Origin: Aeromicrobium sp. Leaf350
GTDB lineage: Bacteria > Actinomycetota > Actinomycetes > Propionibacteriales > Nocardioidaceae
Direction of reading: 5' to 3'
Assembly (NCBI RefSeq): GCF_916858655.1
Contig: NZ_CAKASL010000001.1
Span: 558,001 to 622,000 of the forward strand
DNA: 64,000 bases
Positions 8,124 through 16,964 of this stretch are shown here, piece after piece (position 1 is the stretch's first letter; the number at the start of each line of letters is the position of its first letter). Under the pieces are notes generated by a model that was not told the DNA's origin, searched no databases, and saw only the letters and a list, made by a program, of their open reading frames with translations. A program made the position numbers and the translations under genes.

Positions 8124-8633
8124 TCAGCCGTCCGTCCGGCTGAGGTGGGCCACGGCGTCGTCGAGACTGCCGGCCCCGTAGGTGCGCAGCAGCTCCGCGA
8201 TCGCGGGGTGGCTCTCCTCCAGGAGGTCCGCGGCACCCAGGTGGTCGGTGGCCGCGGCGACCCCGCGGAACACGGCCTGGACGGCCCCGGCGGTGTCGCG
8301 GGCCGAGACCCGTCGCGCCGTGCCGGTCAGCGCCTCCCCCGAGGCACCCGCGTCGTCGATGCGCGCCAGGGCGTCCGACACCCCGACCGCGCCTGAGGCC
8401 ACGTCGTCGAGGACCTCGACCATGACCTGCAGCCGTCGGACCGCGCTCGGGTTGCCGATCTTGATGCGCTGGCCACTCATGACCTGCGACAGCATCGGGG
8501 CCGAGATGCCGAGGACGGCCGCGAGCTGCGACTGGTTCAGTCCGAGCACCTCCCGGCAGCGACCGAGGACGTCACCCAGCGGCGCGCCGTAGATCTCGCG
8601 CTGTGCCGCGCGGTTGGACTCGACGTCAGCCAC
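8124..8633 (-). CDS. XRE-family helix-turn-helix regulator
   Basis: A 169-residue DNA-binding protein. The HTH is LNQSQLAAVLGISAPMLSQVMSG, about residues 31-53, followed by a long helical region with repeated alanine-rich segments that may serve for dimerisation or signal sensing. The GTG at 8633 follows GGGAAGAT and was preferred to an ATG at 8696, which would read through a palindromic operator. It is divergent from the secreted VWA gene, and two TTTGCA-NN-TGCAAA-type palindromes lie between them. It probably controls itself and the VWA gene; that is inference from the layout. Confidence 0.85.
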   Translation of the reverse strand: MADVESNRAAQREIYGAPLGDVLGRCREVLGLNQSQLAAVLGISAPMLSQVMSGQRIKIGNPSAVRRLQVMVEVLDDVASGAVGVSDALARIDDAGASGEALTGTARRVSARDTAGAVQAVFRGVAAATDHLGAADLLEESHPAIAELLRTYGAGSLDDAVAHLSRTDG

Positions 8634-8660
8634 CGGATCTTCCCCTGTCGACCACTCGAA

Positions 8661-8738
8661 TTTGCAGATGCGAACTCCGCCATGTTGACACTGCAACGCT
8701 TTCGAGGCAAACTCCTGCCAAAGATTTGCAACTGCAAA
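8661..8738. promoter_or_regulatory. Divergent xre/VWA control region with two palindromic operators
   Basis: Palindrome 1 at 8661-8674 (TTTGCA-GA-TGCGAA, one arm mismatch) and palindrome 2 at 8725-8738 (TTTGCA-AC-TGCAAA, perfect arms) are 64 bp apart, close to six helical turns. Between them lies a candidate VWA promoter: TTGACA at 8685-8690, a 17-bp spacer and CAAACT at 8708-8713. Site 2 sits just past the expected transcription start and site 1 just behind the -35. These are the obvious candidates for binding by the adjacent XRE regulator. Confidence 0.7.
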
Positions 8739-8753
8739 GGTTCAGGGGGAACC

Positions 8754-10661
8754 ATGCGCCATCTGCTGGCCGTCGCGCTCACCGCGTTGACCTGCCTCGT
8801 CCCGATCACGACCGTCGCACCTGCCTCGGCGCAGGAGTCCGAGACCGAGACCGCCGGGCGTCTGATGCTCGTCCTGGACTCCTCCGGCTCGATGTCGGAG
8901 CTGACGGGTGACGGCCGCACCCGCATCGACGCCGCCAAGGACGCCCTCCGGGCCGTCGTGAACCAGCTCCCCGACGACCAGCCCGTCGGCATGCGGGTCT
9001 TCGGCGCCACCCAGCCGACCCGCGCCGGCGCGGAGCTCTACTGCGCGGACTCGCAGAACGTCGTGCCCGTCGCCACCGACAACCGCGACGCCCTCGGAGC
9101 GGCGATCGACGACTACGAGCCGTACGGCGAGACGCCCATCGCGTTCGCCCTCCAGGAGGCCGGCAAGGACCTGGGTCCCGAGGGCCAGCGCTCCATCGTG
9201 CTGGTCAGCGACGGGATCGCGACCTGCGAGCCCGACCCGTGCGTCGTGGCCGAGCAGCTGCGGGCCGGAGGCGTCGACGTGCGCATCGACGTCGTCGGGC
9301 TGAACGTCGACGCCGCCGCGCGGGCCAGCCTCGAGTGCGTGGCGTCGGCGGGCGGCGGCACGTACTACGACGCGACCGACACGGAGAGCCTGATCGACGG
9401 CCTGACCGTCGCCCAGACCCGCTCGGCCCGGCCGTTCGACCTCACCGGCGAGCCGGTCGAGGGCACCGCTGACCCCGCCGACGCCCCGGAGATGGCGGCG
9501 CCGGGCCAGTACCTCGACGCGCTGCCGACGAGCGGGCCGCTGCACTACCGGATCCCCCGCACGCAGGCGGGTTCGACGATCCACGTCGGGCTCTCCTTCG
9601 CCGGGGAGTCCGGCTCCGTGGGCCAGGGCGTGCGTCTGACGCTGTACCCGGCGAGCGGCCTCGACGGCGTCTCCTGCGTCTCCAACGTGTCGTACGGCGA
9701 CAGCATCGGCCAGAGCAACCCCTTCTACTTCGGGGGCATCAGCACCTGGAAGGCCGACCCCGAGGACCCCTGCAACACCGAGGACGAGGTCGTGCTCGAG
9801 ATCGAGCCGACCGGCTCGGGCACGGCAGGTCGGCCGGTCGAGCTGGCGGTGTACGAGGAGCCGCCCCTGGCGAAGGGCGCCGACCGCGACCTCGACCCGG
9901 CGCCGGCGAGCCCCACGTGGAGCACCCTGACGCCTGACACCGATGCGGTAGACGACGTGGTGCCCGGCAGCAGCCTGGCGAGCGCTCCCCTGCTCGAGGA
10001 CGGGACCTACGCGCTCGACATCACCCAGGGCGAGACGCAGGTCTTCGCGGTGCCGCTCGACTGGGGACAGTCGCTGCAGGCCCAGCTCGACACGGTCCTG
10101 ACGAAGGAGACGGTCGATGCGGGCGTCGCCGGCAGCGGGTTCCGCGTCGCCGTGACGGGTCCGCTGCGCACCGACGACTCCATCTCGTTCTTCGCCCAGG
10201 AGCCCGAGGACTGGACCACGACCGCCCTCGCGAACATGTCGGCCGGTGATCCGTTCCGCACGGGCGCCCAGTCGCCGGAGATCGCGTACCTCAACCGCTC
10301 GAAGAGCCTCAACGACCGCGGGCCGTCGCTGCCGGGGCTGCGCTACGTCCGCGTGTCGTTCGAGGCGCCCCAGGGGTCGTCCAACCAGTCCTACACGCTG
10401 ACCCTCGCGACGAACGGCGACGGCGGGGCGGGCGCGCCCGAGTACGACACGTCCGAGCTGTCCGCGCCGGAGGCCGACTCCCCGCTCGTGACCTCCCCCG
10501 TGCGCGACCTCGACACCGACACGACCGCGAGCGACGGCGGCACGGACGAGGGCGACGGCTTCCCGCTGCTGCCCGTCGGGCTCGGCGCAGCGGGCGTGCT
10601 CGCACTGCTGGCGGCCGGGGCTCTCCTCGCCCGGTCCAGGAGGGCTAGCGGACGCCCGTGA
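8754..10661 (+). CDS. Secreted, membrane-anchored von Willebrand factor A domain protein
   Basis: A 635-residue exported protein. A signal peptide (residues 1-26, ending APASA) precedes a VWA domain with an intact metal-ion-dependent adhesion site: DSSGSMS near residue 41, the ETPI threonine and the SDG aspartate near 155-160. About 400 residues of predicted beta-rich extracellular domain without a recognised family follow, then an acidic Asp/Thr linker and a C-terminal helix with basic stop-transfer RSRR. The ATG at 8754 has GGGGGAA upstream. Its last 17 bases overlap the end of the kinase gene on the other strand. Ligand unknown. Confidence 0.9.
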   Translation: MRHLLAVALTALTCLVPITTVAPASAQESETETAGRLMLVLDSSGSMSELTGDGRTRIDAAKDALRAVVNQLPDDQPVGMRVFGATQPTRAGAELYCADSQNVVPVATDNRDALGAAIDDYEPYGETPIAFALQEAGKDLGPEGQRSIVLVSDGIATCEPDPCVVAEQLRAGGVDVRIDVVGLNVDAAARASLECVASAGGGTYYDATDTESLIDGLTVAQTRSARPFDLTGEPVEGTADPADAPEMAAPGQYLDALPTSGPLHYRIPRTQAGSTIHVGLSFAGESGSVGQGVRLTLYPASGLDGVSCVSNVSYGDSIGQSNPFYFGGISTWKADPEDPCNTEDEVVLEIEPTGSGTAGRPVELAVYEEPPLAKGADRDLDPAPASPTWSTLTPDTDAVDDVVPGSSLASAPLLEDGTYALDITQGETQVFAVPLDWGQSLQAQLDTVLTKETVDAGVAGSGFRVAVTGPLRTDDSISFFAQEPEDWTTTALANMSAGDPFRTGAQSPEIAYLNRSKSLNDRGPSLPGLRYVRVSFEAPQGSSNQSYTLTLATNGDGGAGAPEYDTSELSAPEADSPLVTSPVRDLDTDTTASDGGTDEGDGFPLLPVGLGAAGVLALLAAGALLARSRRASGRP

Positions 10662-11760
10662 CCACGGCGGCCACCACCAGGGCCACGCCGACCAGCCCCA
10701 GCGCCCAGATCCCCACCGGCGTGCTCCCGTTCACCGCGGGGCGGCGCGGCTCGCGGGTCGGGACGGGCGTCGGAGCCGGTGACGGGGGCCCGGGCAGGGG
10801 CTGACGCGGGCTGATTGCCCGACGGCGGGTCGGCTCCTGGGTGCTGACGTCGGTCGGACGGTCCACGGTCGGAGCGGCCGGCCCGGCCGCCGGAGGACGG
10901 GCCGGGGGCAGCGCCTCGACCGCCCGAGGGCCCTCGGGCCCCCACCCGCTCGGCCACTCGGGCAGGTGCGAGAACACCTCGACGGGCTCCGCCCCCGGGG
11001 CCGGCGGGACGACCGCCACCGACTCCAGGGCGGCCCGGGCGCTCGCCGCATCGGGGAACCGGTCGCGAGGATCTGCGGCCACCAGGCGGGACACGACCTC
11101 CGCGAACGGGCCGTCCGGCACCGGCACGACCCCGTCGCGCTGCGGACGAGCCGCCGTGAGCATCTCGACCAGCACGACCCCGGCGGCGAAGAGGTCCTGC
11201 CGGGGATGCGGGTCGGCGTCGGTGAAGACCTCGGGAGCCGCGTAGCCGGGCGTGTGGACGACCTCCCACGCTCGCGTGAGCCGCGGCTCGTCCACCACGG
11301 CGGCGATGCCGAAGTCCGAGAGCCGCAGCACCGGGGCGGCCGTGCCGGTCGCCTCGAGCAGGAGGTTGGCCGGCTTGACGTCGCGATGGACCAGGCCGGC
11401 CTCGTGCACCGCCTGCAGGGCCACGAAGAGCTGGCGACCGACCTCACGCACCCAGGCATGGGGCAGGGGTCCGTGATCGGCGACGACCTGGGCGACGGAT
11501 CCGCCGCCGATGATCGGCATCGCGAACAGCACCGTGCCGTCCTCGGCCGACCACCCGGTCGGGGCGACGACGTGCGGGTGCTCCACCCGCGTCGACGACT
11601 CCCGCACGAACCGCAGGAGCGAGGCGCTGTCGGCCTGGCGTTGCAGCTTCGCCGCGCGGTAGACGCCGTCACGCAGGTCCCAGACGCGCCACACGTCGCC
11701 CATGCCGCCGCGGCCCAGGAGGTCCACGAGCTGATAGCGCCCTGCGAAGACCTCGGCCAC
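10645..11760 (-). CDS. Membrane-anchored Ser/Thr protein kinase (PknB-like)
   Basis: A 371-residue Hanks-type kinase. The cytosolic catalytic domain (residues 1-250) has the GRGGMGDVW loop, HRDVKPANLLL, DFG and APE motifs. A Pro-rich, probably disordered linker follows, and a single C-terminal membrane helix ending VVTGVR. There is almost no extracellular part, so unlike PknB it carries no sensor domain of its own. The beta-3 lysine is in RAAKLQ. The GTG at 11760 follows TAGGGT by 6 bases, which fits a leaderless start. It converges and overlaps with the VWA gene, which could supply an extracellular partner (inference). Confidence 0.93.
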   Translation of the reverse strand: MAEVFAGRYQLVDLLGRGGMGDVWRVWDLRDGVYRAAKLQRQADSASLLRFVRESSTRVEHPHVVAPTGWSAEDGTVLFAMPIIGGGSVAQVVADHGPLPHAWVREVGRQLFVALQAVHEAGLVHRDVKPANLLLEATGTAAPVLRLSDFGIAAVVDEPRLTRAWEVVHTPGYAAPEVFTDADPHPRQDLFAAGVVLVEMLTAARPQRDGVVPVPDGPFAEVVSRLVAADPRDRFPDAASARAALESVAVVPPAPGAEPVEVFSHLPEWPSGWGPEGPRAVEALPPARPPAAGPAAPTVDRPTDVSTQEPTRRRAISPRQPLPGPPSPAPTPVPTREPRRPAVNGSTPVGIWALGLVGVALVVAAVVTGVR

Positions 11761-11766
11761 GCCGCC

Positions 11767-11772
11767 ACCCTA
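11767..11772 (-). promoter_or_regulatory. -10 hexamer of the kinase gene (leaderless)
   Basis: TAGGGT on the minus strand ends six bases before the GTG start of the kinase gene, with no Shine-Dalgarno in the gap. Confidence 0.55.
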
Positions 11773-11801
11773 ACCGCCGACGCGGCTCCCCGCGCCCGCC
11801 C

Positions 11802-11911
11802 GGGTTCCCACGAGACCGCTCGAATCCCGCATCGAGCACACGAAGCTTCGTGCGCTTGACGCGGGATTTCTGCGCTCACCCAGGAAGTTTCCGACGGTCT
11901 CGTGGGAAACC
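11802..11911. repeat. 110-bp palindromic intergenic element, copy 1
   Basis: The outer arms GGGTTCCCACGAGACCG (11802-11818) and CGGTCTCGTGGGAAACC (11895-11911) are inverted repeats with one mismatch. An inner pair, about 23 bases each around 11823-11868 and meeting at GAAGCTTC, is complementary with about three mismatches. The whole could form a long branched hairpin. The right 35 bases (11877-11911) match, inverted, the first 35 bases of the element at 40886-41026 with one difference. It lies between the divergent kinase and accA3 genes. Confidence 0.9.
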
Positions 11912-12012
11912 GGCATCGCGCACAGTCACCACTGACCGCCCTGCGGGGTGCGCCGCCCGAGGCCTCCCCTAGACTCGGCCCGCAGCCCTGCCGTGTCCGA
12001 GGAGAGCATTTC

Positions 12013-13788
12013 GTGAGCACCCCCTTGCAGAAGGTCCTGATCGCCAACCGTGGTGAGATCGCGGTCCGCGTGATCCGCGCGGCGAAGGATGCCGGCATCG
12101 GCTCCGTCGCCGTCTACGCCGAGCCCGACCGTGACGCGCTGTTCGTCCGGCTGGCCGACGAGGCGTACTCGCTCGAGGGCGCGACGCCCGGCGACTCGTA
12201 CCTGTCGATCGAGAAGATCATCGCGGTCGCCAAGAAGAGTGGCGCCGACAGCGTGCACCCCGGCTACGGCTTCCTGGCCGAGAACGCCGAGTTTGCCCAG
12301 GCCGTCATCGACGCCGACCTGATCTGGATCGGCCCGCCGCCGTCCGCGATCGAGAGCCTCGGCGACAAGGCCAAGGCCAAGCAGATCGCCCTCAAGGCGA
12401 ACGCTCCGCTGGCCCCAGGCACCAAGGACCCGGTCAAGGACGCCGACGAGGTCGTCGCCTTCGCCCAGGAGCACGGCCTCCCCGTCGCGATCAAGGCCGT
12501 CTTCGGCGGCGGCGGTCGTGGCCTCAAGGTCGCCACGACCCTCGAGGAGATCCCGGGCCAGTACGAGTCCGCCGTGCGCGAGGCCGTCTCGGCCTTCGGT
12601 CGCGGCGAGTGCCTGGTCGAGAAGTTCCTCGACAAGCCGCGCCACGTCGAGACCCAGTGCCTCGCCGACAGCCACGGCAACGTCGTCGTCGTCTCGACGC
12701 GCGACTGCTCGCTGCAGCGTCGCCACCAGAAGCTCGTCGAGGAGGCCCCCGCGCCGTTCCTCAGCGACGACCAGCTCGAGCGCCTCTACACGTCCTCGAA
12801 GGCGATCCTGTCCGAGGCCGGCTACGTCGGCGCCGGCACGTGCGAGTTCCTCGTCGCGGCCGACGGCACGATCAGCTTCCTCGAGGTGAACACGCGCCTG
12901 CAGGTCGAGCACCCGGTCTCCGAGGAGGTCACGGGCCTCGACCTCGTGCGCGAGATGTTCCGCATCGCCGCAGGCGAGGAGCTCGGCTACGACGACCCGA
13001 AGATCATCGGCCACTCGATCGAGTTCCGCATCAACGCCGAGGACGGCGGCCGCGGGTTCCTGCCCGCACCCGGCACCCTGACCGCATGGGAGCCGCCGAG
13101 CGGCCCCGGCGTGCGCGTCGACTCGGGCTACGTCAACGGCGAGACCATCCCGGGCGCGTTCGACTCGCTCGTGGCCAAGCTCATCGTGACGGGCAGCAGC
13201 CGCGAGCAGGCCATCGAGCGCTCGCGCCGCGCCCTGGACGAGTTCGTCGTCGAGGGCATGCCGACCGTCATCCCCTTCCACCGCGACGTGCTGGACAACC
13301 CGGCCTACAACGCCAGCGAGGGCTCCTTCGACGTCTACACGACGTGGATCGAGACCGACTACGACAACCAGCTCGAGCCCTACGTGGCCGTGTCGGCCGA
13401 CGACGACGAGCCCGCAGCGCGTGAGCGCGTCGTGGTCGAGGTCGGCGGCAAGCGCCTCGAGGTCGTGCTGCCCGGCTCCCTCGGCGTCACTGCTGCTGCC
13501 GGCGGCGGTGCGAAGAAGCCCAAGCGCAAGTCCGGTGGCGCCGGCGGCGCCGCCGTGTCCGGCGACTCGCTGACCTCGCCCATGCAGGGGACGGTCGTGA
13601 AGCTCGCGGTCGAAGAGGGCCAGGAGGTCGCCGAGGGCGACCTGGTCGTCGTGATCGAGGCCATGAAGATGGAGCAGCCCATCAACGCCCACAAGGCGGG
13701 CACCGTGACGGCCCTGGCCGCCGAGGTCGGCGCCACGATCGGCGCCGGTGCGGTCATCGCCGACATCAAGGACGCCGACGCGTCCTGA
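12013..13788 (+). CDS. accA3: Acetyl/propionyl-CoA carboxylase alpha subunit (biotin carboxylase + BCCP)
   Basis: Carboxylates its own biotin with bicarbonate and ATP, then hands CO2 to carboxyltransferase subunits such as AccD5. The 591 residues hold an N-terminal biotin carboxylase ([18 protein letters not shown] start, ATP-grasp loop [10 protein letters not shown]), a linker rich in Gly, Ala and Lys (residues 495-515), and a C-terminal biotinyl domain with the carrier lysine in EAMKMEQPI. The GTG at 12013 has AGGAGAG upstream. It sits apart from accD5-accE but in the same region, as in M. tuberculosis, and is the presumed BirA target. A strong hairpin follows the stop. Confidence 0.97.
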   Translation: MSTPLQKVLIANRGEIAVRVIRAAKDAGIGSVAVYAEPDRDALFVRLADEAYSLEGATPGDSYLSIEKIIAVAKKSGADSVHPGYGFLAENAEFAQAVIDADLIWIGPPPSAIESLGDKAKAKQIALKANAPLAPGTKDPVKDADEVVAFAQEHGLPVAIKAVFGGGGRGLKVATTLEEIPGQYESAVREAVSAFGRGECLVEKFLDKPRHVETQCLADSHGNVVVVSTRDCSLQRRHQKLVEEAPAPFLSDDQLERLYTSSKAILSEAGYVGAGTCEFLVAADGTISFLEVNTRLQVEHPVSEEVTGLDLVREMFRIAAGEELGYDDPKIIGHSIEFRINAEDGGRGFLPAPGTLTAWEPPSGPGVRVDSGYVNGETIPGAFDSLVAKLIVTGSSREQAIERSRRALDEFVVEGMPTVIPFHRDVLDNPAYNASEGSFDVYTTWIETDYDNQLEPYVAVSADDDEPAARERVVVEVGGKRLEVVLPGSLGVTAAAGGGAKKPKRKSGGAGGAAVSGDSLTSPMQGTVVKLAVEEGQEVAEGDLVVVIEAMKMEQPINAHKAGTVTALAAEVGATIGAGAVIADIKDADAS

Positions 13789-13796
13789 CCCGAAGC

Positions 13797-13840
13797 AACG
13801 ACGAGGGCCCCAGCGGATGTCCGCTGGGGCCCTCGTCGTT
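13797..13840. terminator. Strong bidirectional hairpin terminator
   Basis: A perfect 21-bp stem (13797-13817 pairing with 13820-13840) built on GAGGGCCCCAGCGGA lies between accA3 and the convergent methyltransferase gene. A short GTTGTT tract follows on the plus strand. Because the stem is symmetric it could serve both genes. Confidence 0.85.
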
Positions 13841-13851
13841 GTTGCCGGGTG

Positions 13852-14835
13852 TCAGGAGACGGTCGGGATCGACCGCAGCTGGGCCAGCGCCTTGTCGATG
13901 ACGGCGTCGGCGTCGGCCGCACCGCGCGACTCGCGCAGGAGGGCCCACGCGCCGCTGTCGATCACGGCGCGCGGGTCGACGGCCGACACGCGGTGCTTCC
14001 AGCGCGGGGCGACGACCTGCGGGTCCGGGGTCGTGCAGTAGGCCTCGAGCTCGTCGTAGTTCTCGTCCAGGACCCGCGAGGACGGATCGAGGTTCGTGAT
14101 GAGCAGCGTGCCGGTCGGGTTGGAGTTCAGCGGCAGGAGCAGCAGGTCGGGGCGGTGCTTCTCGAGGATCTCCATGACCTTGTAGACGTCGCCGGCCCAG
14201 GCGTTGGTGCGCCGGATGCGGTACGCCTCGAGGTCGTTGCGCGGCAGCATGTCGTCGAACACGATGACGCCGGCGCGCGACATGAGCTTCTCGAGGTTCA
14301 TGAAGTCGCGCAGCGCGAACTCCGACAGGTGCATGCCGTCGATGAACGCGAAGTCCAGCGGGACGCCGTCGAAGTGGTCGACCGCGCCGGGCTTGGCGAA
14401 GAAGTCGTCGCTCTTGTCGAGGTGCACCTGGATGTGCGCGCCCAGGTCGTAGGTGATGTTCGGGGCCGGGTCGACACCGATCGAGGGCACGTCGACGTAC
14501 GACAGGCTCGCGCCGTTGTCGATGCCGATCTCGAGGTAGGTACGGGCGCCGATGGCCTCCTGCAGGCCGCGCAGGACCTGGTGGCGCCCGAGGGCGGCGG
14601 TCGGGAACTTCTCGAACTTGTCAGGGGTGACCCAGCCGACGTTCTGCTCCTGGTTGACGATGCCCTCGAGCTCGATGCGCTCCAGCTCCGCGATGCGGCG
14701 CGAGCGGCGCTGCCCGTCGAAGGGACCGGCGATCGACCGCCACGCGTTGTTCGCGCCCTTGTAGAAGCGGGAGCCGGCGGGCGTCTCGATCGCGTGCAGG
14801 ATCTTGTCGCGCACGCCCTCGTTCAACAGTGGCAC
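13852..14835 (-). CDS. SAM-dependent methyltransferase, class I
   Basis: A 327-residue cytosolic protein with a Rossmann-type methyltransferase core: TYLEIGIDNGASLSYV (motif I, SAM binding) near residue 110, then DFAFIDGMHLSEFALRD. It resembles the Methyltransf_24 group, often found with glycan or natural-product genes; the substrate is unknown. I chose the GTG at 14835 because GAGAGGA lies just upstream and because the conserved protein starts there; the open frame itself runs to 14955. It is the last gene of a minus-strand run after the membrane protein and the amidase, which hints at envelope glycan modification (inference). Confidence 0.85.
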   Translation of the reverse strand: MPLLNEGVRDKILHAIETPAGSRFYKGANNAWRSIAGPFDGQRRSRRIAELERIELEGIVNQEQNVGWVTPDKFEKFPTAALGRHQVLRGLQEAIGARTYLEIGIDNGASLSYVDVPSIGVDPAPNITYDLGAHIQVHLDKSDDFFAKPGAVDHFDGVPLDFAFIDGMHLSEFALRDFMNLEKLMSRAGVIVFDDMLPRNDLEAYRIRRTNAWAGDVYKVMEILEKHRPDLLLLPLNSNPTGTLLITNLDPSSRVLDENYDELEAYCTTPDPQVVAPRWKHRVSAVDPRAVIDSGAWALLRESRGAADADAVIDKALAQLRSIPTVS

Positions 14836-15007
14836 TGGGGGTCCTCTCGTCTCGGCACATGCCTCGAGGTCCTGCATTCGGGAGGCTCGGCGCCACCATC
14901 GTGCGGAACGACGGGTGCGCTGCGGGCATCTGCTCCAGCTGTGGTGCGGCACCATGGGTGCGCCGCATCCGAGAAGTATAAGCCGACCCGACCGGGCCGA
15001 AGCGCAC
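14836..15007 (-). promoter_or_regulatory. Leader and promoter of the methyltransferase gene
   Basis: A TATACT -10 hexamer lies at 14975-14980 on the minus strand, leaving a leader of about 130-140 bases before the GTG at 14835. The leader contains two related segments of the form GTGCGG...GGGTGCGC. I saw no known riboswitch. The -35 is unclear. Confidence 0.45.
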
Positions 15008-16885
15008 TCAGGGGGCGATGTCGCCCACGTAGAGCGAGAGCGTGATGGTGCCCGAGCCCTCCGTGGACTCGTACGGTCGGGTCTCGACGGCCTCGAGGTG
15101 GCCGTCGCCGGTCGAGAAGGTCGCGTCGCACCGGGAGTCCGTCAGGACCCAGCGCGTGTTCGTGGCGGCCATCGCCTGGAGGTTCATCTCCTCGAACACC
15201 GGGATCGAGAGCACGACCGAGTCGAGCGCGCCCTTGTCGATCGGCCACGCCATCCCGAGGTAGTAGTACGCGATGGGGACGGCGGAGCTGACCTTGACCT
15301 TGCGCAGGTCGATGCACGAGTCGGCCGTGGTCATCGTGCCCGGCTCGATCTCCTGGGTGAGCCTCGCGAGCTCGCCGAGGGCCTCCTCGCGGGGCGTCTG
15401 CGGGTTGTACGTGTCGGTGGTCAGGTCGTCGCGGACGAAGTTCACGACGTCCGGGGCGGCGGCGAGGAACACCGCGACGCACAGCAGTCCGCTCGCGACC
15501 AGCGTGCGGCCGGACACTGCGCGTGGCGCCAGCGGCCCGGAGGCGGCGAGCACGGGCGCCGCGTCCGCCTCGGGGTCTGCCTCAAGCTCCGGCTCGGGAT
15601 CCGCGGCTCGCGACCGCTCCCCCAGGATGCTGGCCCAGCCGACCAGCGCGACGACCCCCATCACGAGGTAGAGGTCGAGCCAGAAGCGGTACGGCTCCTG
15701 GTTCGGGCCCCACACCTCGTTGGTCGACAGCAGGATCGCGACGACGAACGCCACGGACGAGAGCGCGATCAGGTCGCGGTGCCGCGTGCGCACCGCCAGG
15801 ACGATCACGACGACCAGCGGCAGGGCGGCCGGGAGCGACGCGAGCAGCGTCTCCCACCGGATGACACCGAGGTCCTGGGTGGACGCGACGCGGTAGGTCA
15901 GGAAGGGGTCCTCGGTGCGGATGCCGTGGATCGTCCACAGCAGCTGCGGGCTCGCGGCCAGGGTGAACAGGGCCGCGCAGATCACGAGCCTTCCGCGACT
16001 CACGAGCGCACCCTTGACCAGGCCGGGCGCGGCCGCGCCGAGTCCGGCGACCAAGGAGGCCAGGGGGCTGATGTCGGCGACGAGACCGCCCGTCGCCAGC
16101 ACCACGACCAGCAGCACGCCGCTGGCGATCCACCAGGCCCGCGTGCCGTGACGCAGCAGCACCGCCACGGCCGTGACGTAGGCGCTCAGGTAGGCGACCT
16201 CGAGGAACGTGTACGTCTGGACGCCCGACAGCAGACCGAGCGCGACCGCCGTGGCGCCCGTGACGACCCACCGGGTCCGTGACGGGGTCGGCCTCATCCA
16301 GATCGCGGCCAGCACCGCGATCGCCGCCATCATGACGCAGAGCCCGGCCGCGCCGGCGTTGCCGACCGAGATGGCCGCGAACGGCCCCCAGAGGATCGCG
16401 TGCGAGTCGTACCGGGTGTACCAGCCGTCCTCGCCCACGAGCCAGCCCATCGTGCCGAGCAGCACCGGGAGCGGGGCGAGGAAGGCTGCCCACGAGCGTC
16501 CGGAGAGCCGGACCAGCGCCAGGGCCACGATCGCGATGGCGACGAGCTGCACCACGAGGGTGACGACGTTCCAGGTCGTGACCGGGTGCCACCCCGTCGC
16601 GCGGGCGACCAGTCCGAGGAACGTGTAGTAGCTCCGCGGATAGAAGTTGTTGCCCGTCTCCGTGACCGGCTCCCGCAAGGACAGGTCGCCCTCCGCGACG
16701 TTCGCCACGATCGCGAGGTAGCCCAGCTGGTCGTGCATGCCGAGCGTGTGCAGTGAACGCAGCGGCCCCGGCTCGGCCGTCAGGAGGTTGCGGAACGAGA
16801 CCAGCGTGTGAATCACCAGCGAGGTGAGGACACCGAGCGTGACCACCCAACGAGAGGTGGTCCGTGACGGGGCAGGGCGGGCCAC
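15008..16885 (-). CDS. Polytopic membrane protein, probable GT-C-type glycosyltransferase
   Basis: A 625-residue integral membrane protein with about 12-13 hydrophobic helices, a large loop with HDQLGY and NFYPRSYYTFLGL after the first helix, and a C-terminal extracytoplasmic domain of about 130 residues (from DVVNFVRDDLT). This layout (many helices, a first acidic periplasmic loop, a soluble C-terminal domain) fits polyprenyl-phosphate-sugar glycosyltransferases. I recognise no exact family and the catalytic Asp is only suspected. The GTG at 16885 has GGAGG 7 bases upstream. TAGCGT at 16920-16925 could be a -10. Confidence 0.8.
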   Translation of the reverse strand: MARPAPSRTTSRWVVTLGVLTSLVIHTLVSFRNLLTAEPGPLRSLHTLGMHDQLGYLAIVANVAEGDLSLREPVTETGNNFYPRSYYTFLGLVARATGWHPVTTWNVVTLVVQLVAIAIVALALVRLSGRSWAAFLAPLPVLLGTMGWLVGEDGWYTRYDSHAILWGPFAAISVGNAGAAGLCVMMAAIAVLAAIWMRPTPSRTRWVVTGATAVALGLLSGVQTYTFLEVAYLSAYVTAVAVLLRHGTRAWWIASGVLLVVVLATGGLVADISPLASLVAGLGAAAPGLVKGALVSRGRLVICAALFTLAASPQLLWTIHGIRTEDPFLTYRVASTQDLGVIRWETLLASLPAALPLVVVIVLAVRTRHRDLIALSSVAFVVAILLSTNEVWGPNQEPYRFWLDLYLVMGVVALVGWASILGERSRAADPEPELEADPEADAAPVLAASGPLAPRAVSGRTLVASGLLCVAVFLAAAPDVVNFVRDDLTTDTYNPQTPREEALGELARLTQEIEPGTMTTADSCIDLRKVKVSSAVPIAYYYLGMAWPIDKGALDSVVLSIPVFEEMNLQAMAATNTRWVLTDSRCDATFSTGDGHLEAVETRPYESTEGSGTITLSLYVGDIAP

Positions 16886-16964
16886 GAGAAACCTCCGCGA
16901 AGTCGTCAGGACACCGCGAACGCTACCCGGCGGTGGGCAACTGGCCCGCCTGCGGGTCCGTCGG

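Noticed and set aside
8634..8696. Longer form of the XRE regulator starting at 8696
   Set aside because: The extra 21 residues (containing CQHGGVRICKFEW) do not look like protein and run through the palindromic operator; a GTG with GGGAAGAT lies at 8633.
14836..14974. Leader peptide or riboswitch in the methyltransferase leader
   Set aside because: A short reading frame exists but shows no repeated regulatory codons, and no known aptamer could be recognised.
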